A DNA stretch of 64,000 bases, taken from assembly GCF_000242455.2 (NCBI RefSeq), contig NC_019892.1:930001-994000 (forward strand), in the 5' to 3' direction. Origin of the DNA: Singulisphaera acidiphila DSM 18658 (lineage in GTDB: Bacteria > Planctomycetota > Planctomycetia > Isosphaerales > Isosphaeraceae). The notes beneath the pieces were generated by a model. It did no database searches, was not told where the DNA came from, and saw only the letters and a list, made by a program, of their open reading frames with translations. Positions within the stretch are counted from its first letter, which is position 1; each line of letters begins with the position of its first letter. Below, one piece after another: positions 52,775 through 62,972 of the stretch. The position numbers were made by a program, and so were the translations under genes.

Positions 52775-54121
52775 CTATTTGCCAATGCAGAATCGGCGGA
52801 AGATGCGGTCGAGGATGTCGTCGGTGACGACGGCGCCGACGACTTTTCCGAGTTCGTCGACTGCCTGGCGGAGATCGATGGCGACGAGTTCGTCTCCTCC
52901 GTTTAAGAGAATCGTGTCGGCCGCCGACCGGAGGGCCTGGCCGGCTCGCTCGAGGCTTTCGCGGCAGCGGGCGCCGGTGCTGGCGGGGAGGTCGCCATCG
53001 GCTGCCTGGGAGCGTAGGGCGGCGCTCACGGCGCGGCGGAGCTCGTCGAGGCCCGCACCGGTCGCAGCGCTGGTGGCCAGGAATTCGGGATCGTCGAGAG
53101 ATGGGTCGATATCCGACTTGGTCCGGACGAGCAGTCGGGGACGGTCAGGCGCGATCGGCCACGACGGGGCGGTCGTGGTGTCGCTCGAGCGGCAGTCGAT
53201 GAGGAGGTCGGCGCGGGCCGCCTGATCGGCGCCGAAGGATTGGGCTTGGCCCTCGATCGGGCCGGATGCTGGCTCGACGCCTGCGGTGTCGACGAGCTCG
53301 ACCGTGAGGCCATCGCATTCGCAGAGGGCCGAGAGGTAGTCGCGCGTGGTTCCCGCCTGGGGGGATACGATCGCATGGGCCTGGCCGAGAAGCGCGTTGA
53401 ATAGGCGGCTCTTGCCCGCGTTGGGAGGGCCGGCCAGCACGACGCGAGGATGGCCGTCGGCCCGGTCTCGCCCTTGGAGCCGTTTGGCCAGGGCGATCAT
53501 CTCGGCACCTTCGCGGGCCAGGTCGTCGGCCAGGACGGCGCGGCCGAGTGGGTCGACGTCGGACTCCTCGGCGAAGTCGAGGTTCGCCTCGAGGTGGGCC
53601 AGGACGTCGAGCAGGCGATCGCGGAGCGCAGTGATCGGGCCGGCCAGGCCGCCGGCCAGTTGTCGGAGTGCAGTGTCGAGTTGGGCGGGGGTCTGGGCGT
53701 CGATGACCCCGAGCACCGCCTCGGCGCGGGTCAGGTCGATCCGGCCCGAAAGGAATGCGCGGAGGGTGAATTCTCCCGGTTCGGCGTGCCTTGCGCCTTG
53801 GGCCAGGCAGTCGGCCAGAACCAGGTTGACCAAAGGAGGCGAGCCGACCGTGTGGATTTCAGCCAAGGGCTGCCCGGTGTAGGTGCGAGGACCCGGCCAG
53901 AGGGCGATCGCCGCCGGGAGCATTGGCCGAAGGCCTGTCACGGTCAGTCGGCCGCTTCGGCGCTCGGGAAGTCGGGGAAGAAGCCTATCGTCGTCGGCAG
54001 AAAACCGCCCCAGGGCAATCGAGAAAGCGTCAGGGCCGGTCAGCCGGATCAGGCCGCGGAACCCGGGGCCAGGCGGACTTGCCACCGCCGCGATCGTGTC
54101 GGTCAGGTCGAGAGTGCTCAC
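52775..54121 (-). CDS. mnmE: tRNA modification GTPase MnmE (TrmE)
   Basis: 448 residues, normal length. The N-terminal THF-binding domain (DTIAAVASPPGPGFRGLIRL, YTGQPLAEIHTVGSP) is followed by the helical domain and an inserted G domain: G1 AGPPNAGKSRLFNALLG, G2 GTTRDYL, G3 DTAGVEP, G4 TKSD. The C-terminus is FCIGK with the catalytic Cys. With MnmG it makes 5-carboxymethylaminomethyluridine at the tRNA wobble base. It lies downstream of yidC on the same strand, as in many bacteria; an apparent hairpin (54204-54228) separates them. Confidence 0.95.
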   Translation of the reverse strand: MSTLDLTDTIAAVASPPGPGFRGLIRLTGPDAFSIALGRFSADDDRLLPRLPERRSGRLTVTGLRPMLPAAIALWPGPRTYTGQPLAEIHTVGSPPLVNLVLADCLAQGARHAEPGEFTLRAFLSGRIDLTRAEAVLGVIDAQTPAQLDTALRQLAGGLAGPITALRDRLLDVLAHLEANLDFAEESDVDPLGRAVLADDLAREGAEMIALAKRLQGRDRADGHPRVVLAGPPNAGKSRLFNALLGQAHAIVSPQAGTTRDYLSALCECDGLTVELVDTAGVEPASGPIEGQAQSFGADQAARADLLIDCRSSDTTTAPSWPIAPDRPRLLVRTKSDIDPSLDDPEFLATSAATGAGLDELRRAVSAALRSQAADGDLPASTGARCRESLERAGQALRSAADTILLNGGDELVAIDLRQAVDELGKVVGAVVTDDILDRIFRRFCIGK

Positions 54122-54203
54122 TCTTGCAATGCCTTGCCGGCTCGCCGATTCCCGTGGTGGGCACGGCTCACCATCTTCTGTATTCGCTTTTCAAGAAACG
54201 AAG

Positions 54204-54228
54204 GCAGGGAGCGTGATCCGCTCCCTGC
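54204..54228. terminator. Hairpin between yidC and mnmE
   Basis: GCAGGGAGC (54204-54212) and GCTCCCTGC (54220-54228) form a perfect 9-bp stem with a 7-nt loop. The core GGGAGCG-ATCCGCTCCC recalls the intergenic motifs at about 31.3 kb, so it may be a repeat-type palindrome rather than a terminator. Confidence 0.45.
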
Positions 54229-54256
54229 TCGCCTTGTGATTGTCGGCCAGAGGCCT

Positions 54257-56515
54257 TTAACGCCGGCGCCCGCCGGGCTTGGCTCGGGGCTTGCCTTTGT
54301 CCTTGTCCTTCTGATCCTTCTCGAGGCGGTCTTTCTCAGAGACGAGTTTGCGGTAGGTTGGGTCTTTGGTGGCCTCATCCATGACCTTTTCCCAGAGCTG
54401 AGCGAGCTTGCCGGGAGGCTTGGCGGGGCCGTTGCCCCCTCGCCCACCACCGCCGGGCCCACCTTTGCCACCATTGCCGGAAGGAGGATTCTTATCGTCG
54501 CCGGACTGGCCGGCCGCGGGGGTTGCGTGCGTGACTTTGGGGAGCAGCAGCCGCTCGCTGATCTGCCAGAGGCTGCTGGTGATGAAGTAGATCCCCAGGC
54601 CCGAGGGCACCTTATAAAACATGAAGGCCATGAAGATCATCATGTACTTCATCATCTTCTGCTGCATCTCGGCTTCGGGCGTGGTCGCCGGAGGCGCGAA
54701 GAGCTTGGTCTGTACCAGCATCAAGGAGACGACCAAGAACGGCAGGAGGTTGAAATACTCCCCGAGTAGCGGTAACCCACCCGGGAACGGGAACTTGAAG
54801 AGCATGTCGGGCGCGGCCAGGTTCTGAATGTACAGGAACGAGGCGTGCCGCAGGTGGACGCTGTTATTTAAGGCCTGCCAGAGGCCGACGAAGATCGGCA
54901 GTTGGATCAGGGCGGGGAGACAGCCGCCGACCGGGTTGACGCCGTGCTTCTTGTAAAGCGCGAAGGTCTCCTTGGTCTGCCGCTCCTTATCATCCTTGTA
55001 TTTCTCCTGGATTTCTTTCAGGAGAGGCTGCAAGTCCTGCATTTTCTTGGCCGCGAGTGCCTGCTTGCGGCCGAGCGGGAACATGATCATGCGGACCAGG
55101 AGGGTCAACAGGATGATCGCGATACCGTAGTTGCCCTTCTTCCCGCCGAAGAACCCCGCAACCTGCTTGGTGAGCGCGTAGATGTGGTCGAGCAATGGCG
55201 CGATGACGTAGCGAGCCATCGTTGAGGCGCCGGGAATGCCGAACCACTGATATTTGCGATAGGCGACCAACCCTTCGGCCCCATAAGGGGTCAGCGCGTC
55301 CTGGGTCTTCGGGCCGGCGTAGATCGTGTAGGACTGCGAGACGGGATGGTTGGGGCCGACGCTGATCGGGTTTGAGAGGATTTCGAACGAGAGATCCGCC
55401 TTCTGGACCGCGTCCGGTTTCGCCTCGATGACCGTGGCGACCGTCTCGCTGATCCGGGGCTCCCCTTCCGGCTCGACGAAGATCGTGAAGTACTGGTTCT
55501 CGATGCCCGCGAAGGCCAACGGCAGGGTGGTATTGTCGAACTTGGCGGCCCCCGCCTTGGCAATATCCTGAGCCGCGCGGGTCACGATATTGGTGGGCTT
55601 ACTCCCCTTTTGGCCGAAGAAGATGTCGCGGAACGTGCTGGTGTACCATTCCCCTTCGATCGGGATCCCGTGCGGGCCGAACAGTCGGTAGACGATCTCC
55701 TGTTCTTTCTCCGGGCTCTCGAATTCGGTCGTCAGCGAGAACGCGTCCTCGCCCTTGAAGAGGCGGAACCGCTTCGTCACCGTCACGGCCGGGTCGTCGG
55801 CGGTGGTGCGGAAGAGGATCTCCTGGCCGTCGACCTTTGCCTTCGTGAGTGGATTGAGCTTGGTGATCGGCCGAACCGCGCGTCCCTGGTCGTCGCGGAC
55901 GACCTCCCAGAGGGTCTCAGCCAGCGGCGCTTCCGTTGCGCGACGTGCGGCGGGGAGATCGCCCTCGGGGTTCTCGTCGAGTTCTTCGGTCGCGGCCAAC
56001 TTGGCCTCTTTGGCCGAGCGCACGGTTAACGCGAACGAGGGGAGGGTATTGGCTTTATCGATGAGCAGTTCGAGCGGTCGTCGCGGTTGTTTTCGCCTCG
56101 GGTTCGCCGTATCCAGCTCGGCATCGAACTGGGACGACTTGATGGAGGTGACCCCCGCTCCCCGTTGCTTGAGCCGCACTTCCAGATGATAAGCCTCGGG
56201 CGTCTTATCGTCCGCCGAACCGAGAATCATCTCTGAGGCGGGGACGGCAGCCACCTGGGGCGTTGCGGGTTTGGCCTCTTTGGCGGGCTTGGCCGCGTCG
56301 GTCCCCTGCTCTTCTTTTTTCGGCTCTTTCGCTTGATCCGTCCCAGGTTTGGTTGCGTCGGCCAGATTGGTCTTCGCGGGATCGAGCTTGGCCTGGACTT
56401 GTTGGGGCTTTTTGGGGGGTGGGGCCAGCCCTGTCGCTTCCATTACGTACTGGATTGCCAGAAACGACAAGAAGGTGAGCATCATGAACAGGACAAGCCG
56501 CTTCTCATTACTCAT
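54257..56515 (-). CDS. yidC: Membrane protein insertase YidC
   Basis: 752 residues. It has an N-terminal TM (LVLFMMLTFLSFLAIQYVME), a long Lys/Pro-rich linker and periplasmic beta-domain. The C-terminal insertase core follows: YGIAIILLTLLVRMIMFPLG, KYKDDKERQTKETFALYKKHG with the conserved Arg region, VGGCLPALIQLPIFVGLWQAL, and TSSLWQISERLLLPKV. The C-tail is Gly/Lys-rich and basic, which can bind ribosomes. It inserts membrane proteins alone or with SecYEG. No rpmH or rnpA gene is found upstream, unlike the usual cluster. Confidence 0.95.
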   Translation of the reverse strand: MSNEKRLVLFMMLTFLSFLAIQYVMEATGLAPPPKKPQQVQAKLDPAKTNLADATKPGTDQAKEPKKEEQGTDAAKPAKEAKPATPQVAAVPASEMILGSADDKTPEAYHLEVRLKQRGAGVTSIKSSQFDAELDTANPRRKQPRRPLELLIDKANTLPSFALTVRSAKEAKLAATEELDENPEGDLPAARRATEAPLAETLWEVVRDDQGRAVRPITKLNPLTKAKVDGQEILFRTTADDPAVTVTKRFRLFKGEDAFSLTTEFESPEKEQEIVYRLFGPHGIPIEGEWYTSTFRDIFFGQKGSKPTNIVTRAAQDIAKAGAAKFDNTTLPLAFAGIENQYFTIFVEPEGEPRISETVATVIEAKPDAVQKADLSFEILSNPISVGPNHPVSQSYTIYAGPKTQDALTPYGAEGLVAYRKYQWFGIPGASTMARYVIAPLLDHIYALTKQVAGFFGGKKGNYGIAIILLTLLVRMIMFPLGRKQALAAKKMQDLQPLLKEIQEKYKDDKERQTKETFALYKKHGVNPVGGCLPALIQLPIFVGLWQALNNSVHLRHASFLYIQNLAAPDMLFKFPFPGGLPLLGEYFNLLPFLVVSLMLVQTKLFAPPATTPEAEMQQKMMKYMMIFMAFMFYKVPSGLGIYFITSSLWQISERLLLPKVTHATPAAGQSGDDKNPPSGNGGKGGPGGGGRGGNGPAKPPGKLAQLWEKVMDEATKDPTYRKLVSEKDRLEKDQKDKDKGKPRAKPGGRRR

Positions 56516-56631
56516 CGTGGAGTAAACCTTTGGGACGTGCAGTGTTTCAATCGAATGGGGAGGGGTTGACAGGCGGGCGCGCCGGCGCGTTGGACAGTCG
56601 GAGTCCGTCGGTTAATCCGTCGCTCGCCCGG

Positions 56632-57483
56632 TCAGCGTCCTTGTCGGAGCCTGTCGCCCAGGAACGGTTCGAGTTCGGAGATGGAGTAAATCTTTCGGAT
56701 GGTGGATTCGAAGTCGTAGGCGAGGCGGCGAAAGCTGACCCGGATCGGGCCGGCCGCGTCCGTAGAACCAGCCGGGGCTGGGGCGTCGGCCGAGGCTGGA
56801 ACGTCGGCTGAGGCCGCCGTGCCATTGGCCGCCGAGGCGGGCTTGCCGTCGTCGAGGACCACGTAGCAGGCGCGCGGGTCGCCGTCTCGCGGCTGACCGA
56901 CTGAGCCGACGTTGATCATCAGCTTGCCATCGCCCATGGTGTACTCGTTATCGATCTCCTCGGGGGCATAGAACTGGAAGCCCTCGGTGAAGACCCCTGG
57001 GACGTGGGTGTGCCCCTGGAAGCAGTAGCGATCCACCAACTGGAAGAGCCGCTCCATCTTGCGATGGTTATAAATGTCTTCGGGAAAGATGTATTCGCTC
57101 AACGGGTTGCGCGGCGATCCATGGACGAACAGAAAGGGATCGGAGCGGAATGTCCGGGGGAGTTCGCCCAGGAATTCCCAGCGGCGCTCGTTGTTCTCGC
57201 GGTCGCTGGAGCTTTCGAGCTGCTCACGGGTCCAGAAGATCGCCCGTTCGGCGCCGATGTTGAAGCCATCGGGGTCGAACATCGCCCCTTGGTCGTGGTT
57301 GCCAAGGAGTGTCACCCGGCAATTTTCCATCACCCGATCGATGCACTCGCGGGGATTGGGGCCATAGCCGATGATATCGCCCAGGCAGAAAATCTCGGTG
57401 ATCCCCTGCGACTTGATGTCGTCGAGGACAACCTCCAGGGCTTCGAGGTTCCCGTGGATATCGCTAATCAAAGCACGACGCAC
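56632..57483 (-). CDS. Calcineurin-like metallophosphoesterase
   Basis: About 283 residues from GTG 57483 (GGAGG 8 nt upstream). Metal-binding motifs are present: [13 protein letters not shown] (DxH), [13 protein letters not shown] (GDxxGYGPxP), [10 protein letters not shown] (GNHD), VHGSPRNPL and GHTHVPG (GHTH). This is the YfcE/MPP superfamily subgroup with the GYGPNP motif, found in many bacteria; the substrate is unknown. The C-terminal tail has an Ala/Ser/Pro linker and a helical end ([16 protein letters not shown]). It is divergent from tsaB. Confidence 0.9.
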   Translation of the reverse strand: MRRALISDIHGNLEALEVVLDDIKSQGITEIFCLGDIIGYGPNPRECIDRVMENCRVTLLGNHDQGAMFDPDGFNIGAERAIFWTREQLESSSDRENNERRWEFLGELPRTFRSDPFLFVHGSPRNPLSEYIFPEDIYNHRKMERLFQLVDRYCFQGHTHVPGVFTEGFQFYAPEEIDNEYTMGDGKLMINVGSVGQPRDGDPRACYVVLDDGKPASAANGTAASADVPASADAPAPAGSTDAAGPIRVSFRRLAYDFESTIRKIYSISELEPFLGDRLRQGR

Positions 57484-57668
57484 CGGAAGGAACCTCCGAA
57501 GACGTCCACGGCCGTATTCCGGACCCTGGAAAACTAGGCCATGGTGCCCCACAATCTTTCTGTAGGATAGATCGGTCTTAGGGCGGGGGTCAAGGTCAAG
57601 CCCACCCCTGTGTTCCTCTTTACGGAATCGCTCCGCCAAGGTTCGTCTATTAAGGAGTCTGTAGTCGC

Positions 57669-58361
57669 TTGAACCTCCTGGCCCTCGATACTTCGACAAA
57701 CCGTGCTGCCGTAGTGGTTGCGACCACGGATGGAGTGGTCTGCGTCGCGGCACCCGACCCCGATCAACGGCATGGGCGGAACCTGATTCCTGTCATCCGC
57801 GAGTTACTCCGCGAGGCGAATTTGACCGTGGCCGACCTCGACGGATTCGCCGTCGGCCTGGGGCCGGGATCGTACACCGGTCTTCGGATCGGCCTGACCG
57901 CGGCCAAGACCCTCGCCTATACGACGGGCAAACCGCTCGTCGGGCTGGACAGCCTTGAGATCATCGCGCGCAACGCGCCGGGAGAGGAACTTTTTGTCTC
58001 GGTCATCGCCGATGCCCAGCGCGGTGATCTCTATGTGGCCAACTTCGCCCGACCCGGACCCGAGGCACCACTGGTCCGCACTTTGCCGACCCGGATCGAG
58101 TCCCAGGCCGTTTGGGCGGCGGGGCTGACCGTGCCGACGCTCGTGCTTGGACCCGGTCTGGAGCGTTTGCAGACGCCTTTGCCTGAGCAGGCCCGAACGG
58201 CGCCGGCCGAGATGAGTTGGCCCGACGGTGATCGGCTGATTCTTCTGGCCCGCGACGTCTGGGCGGCCGGACGCCGCGACGACCCCTTGTTCCTCGAACC
58301 TCAATACCTTCGCCGGAGCGCCGCGGAGGAGCAGTGGGAGCGGAAGCAACCCGCCTCGTAA
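57669..58361 (+). CDS. tsaB: tRNA threonylcarbamoyladenosine biosynthesis protein TsaB
   Basis: A 230-residue ASKHA-fold protein: [48 protein letters not shown] and [15 protein letters not shown]. These are the features of TsaB, the partner of TsaD in t6A synthesis. The start codon is TTG 57669. TsaD, TsaE and TsaC genes are not in the window. Confidence 0.9.
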   Translation: MNLLALDTSTNRAAVVVATTDGVVCVAAPDPDQRHGRNLIPVIRELLREANLTVADLDGFAVGLGPGSYTGLRIGLTAAKTLAYTTGKPLVGLDSLEIIARNAPGEELFVSVIADAQRGDLYVANFARPGPEAPLVRTLPTRIESQAVWAAGLTVPTLVLGPGLERLQTPLPEQARTAPAEMSWPDGDRLILLARDVWAAGRRDDPLFLEPQYLRRSAAEEQWERKQPAS

Positions 58362-58448
58362 AGTGAGCCTTCGTGCTTCCCCTTTCTCCCTCATTCCTCT
58401 CGTCGGTCCTCAACAAATGGCCGATCCCAACCCGCCGGACTCAATGCC

Positions 58449-59285
58449 ATGACGGCCACTGACCAATCGCGAACGAAGTCGACCTATTCTCTCCAGTGGA
58501 ATCGGTTTCGGATCATCCGTCCGGAAGAGGACCGGGTCACGTTCCGGAATCGGACGGGCTTGACGGAGGCGGACCTGGCGGGTGCGTTGGTCCTGGACGC
58601 CGGCTGTGGGATGGGGCGGTATCTCCGGATGGCTGCGGAGTTGGGGGCTCGGGCCGTCGGGCTCGACTTGAGCGAAGCGGTGCGCGCCGCTCGTGACCTG
58701 ACGGCCGACCTACCGGGGGTCGCGCTGACCCGGGGCGACCTGCTCCGTCCTCCGTTCGCAACGGGAAGCTTCGACCAGATCTATTCGCTGGGGGTCCTCG
58801 ACCACACGCCCGACCCGCGCGCGGCCTTCTTGGCGATTGCGCGACTGCTCAAACCTGGCGGGCGGATTGCGATTTGGGTCTACCCTCGGGAACGCCCACT
58901 GCTCGAGGCGGTCGTCCGGGTTCACCGTGGCGTTTCAACTCGACTCCCTGTTTCCTGGCTCTTGACGCTGAGTCGCCTGATGGCCCCGGTGGGTGGCCTG
59001 AAGCGGCGTTTGATGGCCAGTCCGCGGCGGCTGGTCAACCGCGCCGGGGTTGCTCTTCACCTGCTCACATTCGGGGTCTCGATGCACCCCGACCCTGAGG
59101 TCCGGGTCTGCGACACCTTGGACTGGTACGCTCCCCGCTATCTCTCACGCCACACGCGCGAAGAGGTGCTTGCCTGGTTCGCCGAGGCCGGGCTCGTGGA
59201 TGTCGTCGACCTCTCGGCCGGCCAGGTGTTCCACCACGAGGGCCAGGGCCACGGGATTAACGTCGCGGGGCGACGCCCCGGCTGA
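58449..59285 (+). CDS. Class I SAM-dependent methyltransferase (UbiE/Methyltransf_11-like)
   Basis: 278 residues. The SAM-binding fold has motif I VLDAGCGMGRYLRMAAELGA, the acidic loop VGLDLSEAV, GDLLRPPF (motif II) and YSLGVLDHTPDPRAAF. The post-core half includes RPLLEAVVRVHRGVS and a C-terminal helical segment. It resembles methyltransferases found next to glycan or lipid genes, but the substrate cannot be read. Start ATG 58449. Confidence 0.85.
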   Translation: MTATDQSRTKSTYSLQWNRFRIIRPEEDRVTFRNRTGLTEADLAGALVLDAGCGMGRYLRMAAELGARAVGLDLSEAVRAARDLTADLPGVALTRGDLLRPPFATGSFDQIYSLGVLDHTPDPRAAFLAIARLLKPGGRIAIWVYPRERPLLEAVVRVHRGVSTRLPVSWLLTLSRLMAPVGGLKRRLMASPRRLVNRAGVALHLLTFGVSMHPDPEVRVCDTLDWYAPRYLSRHTREEVLAWFAEAGLVDVVDLSAGQVFHHEGQGHGINVAGRRPG

Positions 59286-59552
59286 GAGTTCTCACGCGAT
59301 GATATCTTTTTTTTGAAAAACAGATGCGTGCTGATTTCTCGGCCTGACGTTGTCCACTCCCCTCGTCAGGCCGGTTTTCATAATCGAGAGTGACATCGGG
59401 CCGTTGCTTGACCGCGAACAAAGGGGGGCCTTAAGATCGTAGAATCCACTTTGTAGGAGAGGCCTCTTTGTGTGCGAGGGGCCGCTCGTCTCATCGTCAT
59501 CGTTTTTTCGATCATCTTCAGTCAGGTCGGCAAAACGCGGAGTCTTCTTGCC

Positions 59553-60683
59553 ATGGTGCGCTGGATCCTGCTGGCGGTCCTTGTTGTCGTGCTGACGGCG
59601 ACGGCAACCGTCGTTGTTCAGAGCGTCTCGCTGGAACCCTCGATTAGCAGTGGGCTGGAGTTCCCGTCGGCCTCGGGGAATCGCGGGCCGCTGCCGAAAG
59701 CCGTGGTTGATGGTGACTTGACCTATAAGTTCGGGTCGAAGGCGTTGCACACCAAGTTCGAGAGGGACTGGACGATCAGGAACGAAGGAGAGGGTGACCT
59801 GATCCTGACCTTGGAAGCGCCTCCTTGCTCTTGCACGGTCGCCGGCTTCATGGATGCAAAGCGCCAGGTGAAGGGCTCGAAGACTGTTCCTCCCAAGGGA
59901 GAGACCGTGGTCCACCTCACCTGGGAGACGCTGGCCAACGGCCACTACCACAAGCCGGCCACGCTCATCACCAATGACCCGGAGCGGCCCAAGATCACCT
60001 TCGCCGCCGAAGGCGAGGTGAGCCCTGCGGTGATGATTTACCCGCCCCCTGAGAATCAAGCGATCAATGTCTCGGAGATTTCGAGCGACCAGGAAGAGTA
60101 TAAGGTCACATTCGCCGTCTATTCGCAGGACAAGCCCGACCTCAAGATCACCGAGATGACCACCTCGCTGCCCGACTACATCACGGTCGACCAGAAGGAT
60201 TTGCCCGAGGCGGTCTGCAAGGAGATCAAGACCGAGGCCGGCCGCCAGGTGACCGTGACGTTCAAACGAGGGATGACGCTGGGCACGTTCCTCCAGGAAC
60301 TGGTTATCAAGACCGATCACCCCAAGGAACCCGAGCTGCGGCTCACCTTGACCGGGAAGATCGTCGGGCCGATCTCTATGGTCCCGGCCAAATTGCGGCT
60401 CTCCGGGATCCCCAGCCAGACGGGGGGGCAGGTCGAGCTGATCATGCTGGTCCAGAACCACCGCGAGACCAAGTTTGAGGTGAGACAGAAGCCGGAGAAA
60501 TTCAAGGTCGAGATCGCTCCCGGCGATAAAGCCAGTAAGCCCGGCAAATACAGGCTGATCGTTACGGTGCCTCCGGGGATGCCCACGGGAACGGTGAATG
60601 AAGAGATTATTCTTGAGACCGACCACCCGTTTGCCAAAGAAGTGAAGGTCCCCATTTACGGCTTCATCCGCGACGCGGGCTGA
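59553..60683 (+). CDS. Secreted/anchored DUF1573 protein
   Basis: 376 residues from ATG 59553, with an N-terminal TM (WILLAVLVVVLTATATVVVQ) and about three Ig-like beta domains. The first carries the DUF1573 pattern: FERDWTIRNEGEGDLILTL, then APPCSCTVAGF with a Cys-Ser-Cys and VHLTWETLANGH. It is probably a periplasmic adhesion or assembly protein (family inference). GTG 59472 is an alternative start. It is upstream of the tetrahaem cytochrome gene, on the same strand. Confidence 0.82.
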   Translation: MVRWILLAVLVVVLTATATVVVQSVSLEPSISSGLEFPSASGNRGPLPKAVVDGDLTYKFGSKALHTKFERDWTIRNEGEGDLILTLEAPPCSCTVAGFMDAKRQVKGSKTVPPKGETVVHLTWETLANGHYHKPATLITNDPERPKITFAAEGEVSPAVMIYPPPENQAINVSEISSDQEEYKVTFAVYSQDKPDLKITEMTTSLPDYITVDQKDLPEAVCKEIKTEAGRQVTVTFKRGMTLGTFLQELVIKTDHPKEPELRLTLTGKIVGPISMVPAKLRLSGIPSQTGGQVELIMLVQNHRETKFEVRQKPEKFKVEIAPGDKASKPGKYRLIVTVPPGMPTGTVNEEIILETDHPFAKEVKVPIYGFIRDAG

Positions 60684-60899
60684 AGACGTGGTGTTCGGGG
60701 AGGACGGCCGCGGTCTCCCCGGTCCGGGAGAGACCGGGTCGATTGGCCTTATCTCTCGACGCGAGGGGCGATATAACATCGTCCTCTATCTAGAGGCCCG
60801 TAAGGGTCGACGTCGAGGATCGTTGTGGCCGCATCCTCCGCGATCAGACGTGGGCAAGAGGCCCCTGTCTTCGTCCCCCTCATTCGGGAAAGGATGATG

Positions 60900-62513
60900 A
60901 TGTCTCGCTCCTCAATCCGGCCGATGGCCGCCCTGGTGTTGGCCATCGGGCTCGTGGCCTACGTCGGCTGCAACTCTGGAACGGATGGCACGGGGGGGGA
61001 TCTGCCTGCGGCGAGTCCGTCGCCAGGGGGTGTCAAACCGGGCAGTGCGGGGGCCGAGACCGGCACGAGTAAGAAGCTGTTTGCGGACTGGCCTAAGCCC
61101 GTCGCGGCGCTGCTCATCTCGGGTGAACAAGACGGCTACCTCGAGCCTTGCGGCTGTACGTCGGGGCAACTCGGCGGCCTCCGTCGTCGCTATGACCTGA
61201 TTCGGCATATCCGGGAAACCGATCAGTGGCCCCTGGCCCTGGTGGATCTCGGCAGCTTGGTGAAGGATCCGGCCGGTGCCCGGGGGGGGCCCGAGCAGGT
61301 CAAAATCAAGTTCAGCGTGGCGCTCAAGGCTCTGGAGATGTTGAAGTATGACGCCTTCGCGCTCAGCGCCGAGGATCTCAAGGTTGGGGTCGGCGAGTCG
61401 CTCGGGCAGATCATCAACCTGGCCGAGAAGCCTCGCGTGGTCGTCGCCAACGTCAAGCCGGCCGAGGGTTTCGATCAGAACATCCGGCCGAGCGTGAAGA
61501 CCAAGGTCGGTCCCATGACCATCGGCATTACTGCGATTCTCGATCCCGACGCCCTCAACAAGCTCAAGGATGACGAGAAGGATGCGCTGCTGCCCACCAT
61601 CCTCTCGCCCGAAGCGGCTTTGCCCGGCGTCCTGGCCGACCTCGAGAATGACACCGACACCCAGGTCCTTCTCGTCCAAGGGCCGCCCGAACTGGCCAAG
61701 TCGCTGGCTGCGAAGTTCCCTGGCTTCGACATCGTCGTGGCGACGTCGGACTCCGACCCGGACGCCGATCCCGAGCGGCTTAATGGGGGCAAGACGATCC
61801 TGGTCAAGGTGGGCACCAAGGGGAAGTATGTCGGCGTTGTCGGTCTTTACAACGATCCAAAGCAGAAGTATCGCTTTCAGCGCGTGCCTTTGAACAGCCG
61901 TTACAACGGCGACGCCGGGCCGATGCGCAAGCTGATCGAGGACGATTTCCAGGAGATGCTCAAGCAAGCCGGAGTCGTCGAGAACTTCCCTCGCCGCAAT
62001 TTCGTCGGCGGCGCTCCGGGGGCGACCTTCGTCGGCGCCGAGACGTGCAAGACGTGCCACCCTGGGACGTATGCCAAGTGGGCTGCCACCAAGCATGCCC
62101 ACGCGTTCGAGGACATCGTCACCGACCCCAAGGGGGATCGGAGCGATCACCAGTTCGACGCCGAGTGCATCTCGTGCCACACGACCGGCTTCGAGTACAA
62201 CTCGGGCTGGAAGTCAGCCGCGGCCACGCCTTACCTGAAGGGCAATCAGTGCGAGAATTGCCATGGCCCCGCCTCTAAGCATGTCGAGGAACCCGACAAC
62301 CAAGAGTTCCGCAAACTGATCGCTCGGACCGCCGCCGGGGCTGACAAGGCAGGGCTCTGCTATCGCTGCCACGATGAAGACAACTCTCCCAAGTTCAACT
62401 TTCAGACCTACTGGGGTCAGATCGCTCACTCGAAGCTCGATCAGTACACCGACCCCAAGGTCCACGAGGGCATCAAGCCGGCCACAGCCGGGGCGAGCGA
62501 ACCGGCGAAGTAA
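60900..62513 (+). CDS. Lipoprotein: metallophosphatase-like domain fused to tetrahaem cytochrome c
   Basis: 537 residues. Signal and lipobox: LVLAIGLVAYVGC, so the protein is exported and lipidated. Residues about 60-345 resemble the N-terminal half of the UshA/5'-nucleotidase family (EQDGYLEPCGCTSGQLGGL, VDLGSLV, VVVATSDSDPDA). The C-terminal part has four haem-binding motifs CKTCH, CISCH, CENCH and CYRCH. The arrangement suggests an electron-transfer protein of the outer envelope. ATG 60900 is selected among three adjacent ATGs because AAAGG lies 6 nt upstream. Confidence 0.85.
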   Translation: MSRSSIRPMAALVLAIGLVAYVGCNSGTDGTGGDLPAASPSPGGVKPGSAGAETGTSKKLFADWPKPVAALLISGEQDGYLEPCGCTSGQLGGLRRRYDLIRHIRETDQWPLALVDLGSLVKDPAGARGGPEQVKIKFSVALKALEMLKYDAFALSAEDLKVGVGESLGQIINLAEKPRVVVANVKPAEGFDQNIRPSVKTKVGPMTIGITAILDPDALNKLKDDEKDALLPTILSPEAALPGVLADLENDTDTQVLLVQGPPELAKSLAAKFPGFDIVVATSDSDPDADPERLNGGKTILVKVGTKGKYVGVVGLYNDPKQKYRFQRVPLNSRYNGDAGPMRKLIEDDFQEMLKQAGVVENFPRRNFVGGAPGATFVGAETCKTCHPGTYAKWAATKHAHAFEDIVTDPKGDRSDHQFDAECISCHTTGFEYNSGWKSAAATPYLKGNQCENCHGPASKHVEEPDNQEFRKLIARTAAGADKAGLCYRCHDEDNSPKFNFQTYWGQIAHSKLDQYTDPKVHEGIKPATAGASEPAK

Positions 62514-62594
62514 AACGGGTCTGAAGCGAAGTACGCCGGCCGCGTTCGGGTGACCGTTCGGCTCGATCAGGATCAAAAGGGAAGGAACCCGCAA

Positions 62595-62915
62595 ATGAGT
62601 GCTCCCTCGAAGCTCGACCGGTTTGTGGTCAAGTATCGCAAGGACCACACCCACCCGGTCAATCATTTCCTCCACGTCGGCGCGGGCTGGCCGATGATCG
62701 CCCTGGCGGTCATCCTGGTCCCGTTCCGCCCGCTCTGGTCGCTCGGTCTCTTCTTCGGCGGCTATGCCTTGATGTTCTTCGGGCACTTTGCCTTCGAGAA
62801 GAACCAGCCGACGATCCTCAAGCACCCGAGCACCCCGTTCGTGATCGCCTGGGCCGTGATTCGCGGCCTCTGCGGCGGTCTGCTCCGCCTGGCCACGCCG
62901 CAGCGCGGGCGGTAA
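62595..62915 (+). CDS. DUF962 (Mpo1-like) small membrane protein
   Basis: 106 residues: LDRFVVKYRKDHTHPVNHFLH, VGAGWPMIALAVILVPFRPL and HFAFEKNQPTILKHPSTPF, with conserved His/Asn pattern and two TM segments. Mpo1-like yeast proteins (YGL010w) are dioxygenases acting in phytosphingosine alpha-oxidation; the bacterial role is unknown. ATG 62595 follows GGAAGGAAC. Confidence 0.85.
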   Translation: MSAPSKLDRFVVKYRKDHTHPVNHFLHVGAGWPMIALAVILVPFRPLWSLGLFFGGYALMFFGHFAFEKNQPTILKHPSTPFVIAWAVIRGLCGGLLRLATPQRGR

Positions 62916-62972
62916 GCTCGATATTGAGCCTGAGCGTTGTCGCGAGATCCCCTCCCTCGGAGAGTCTTTCCG

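Noticed and set aside
53450..54769. 439-codon plus-strand frame opposite mnmE and yidC
   Set aside because: It runs antisense across two well-identified genes and has no recognisable domain.
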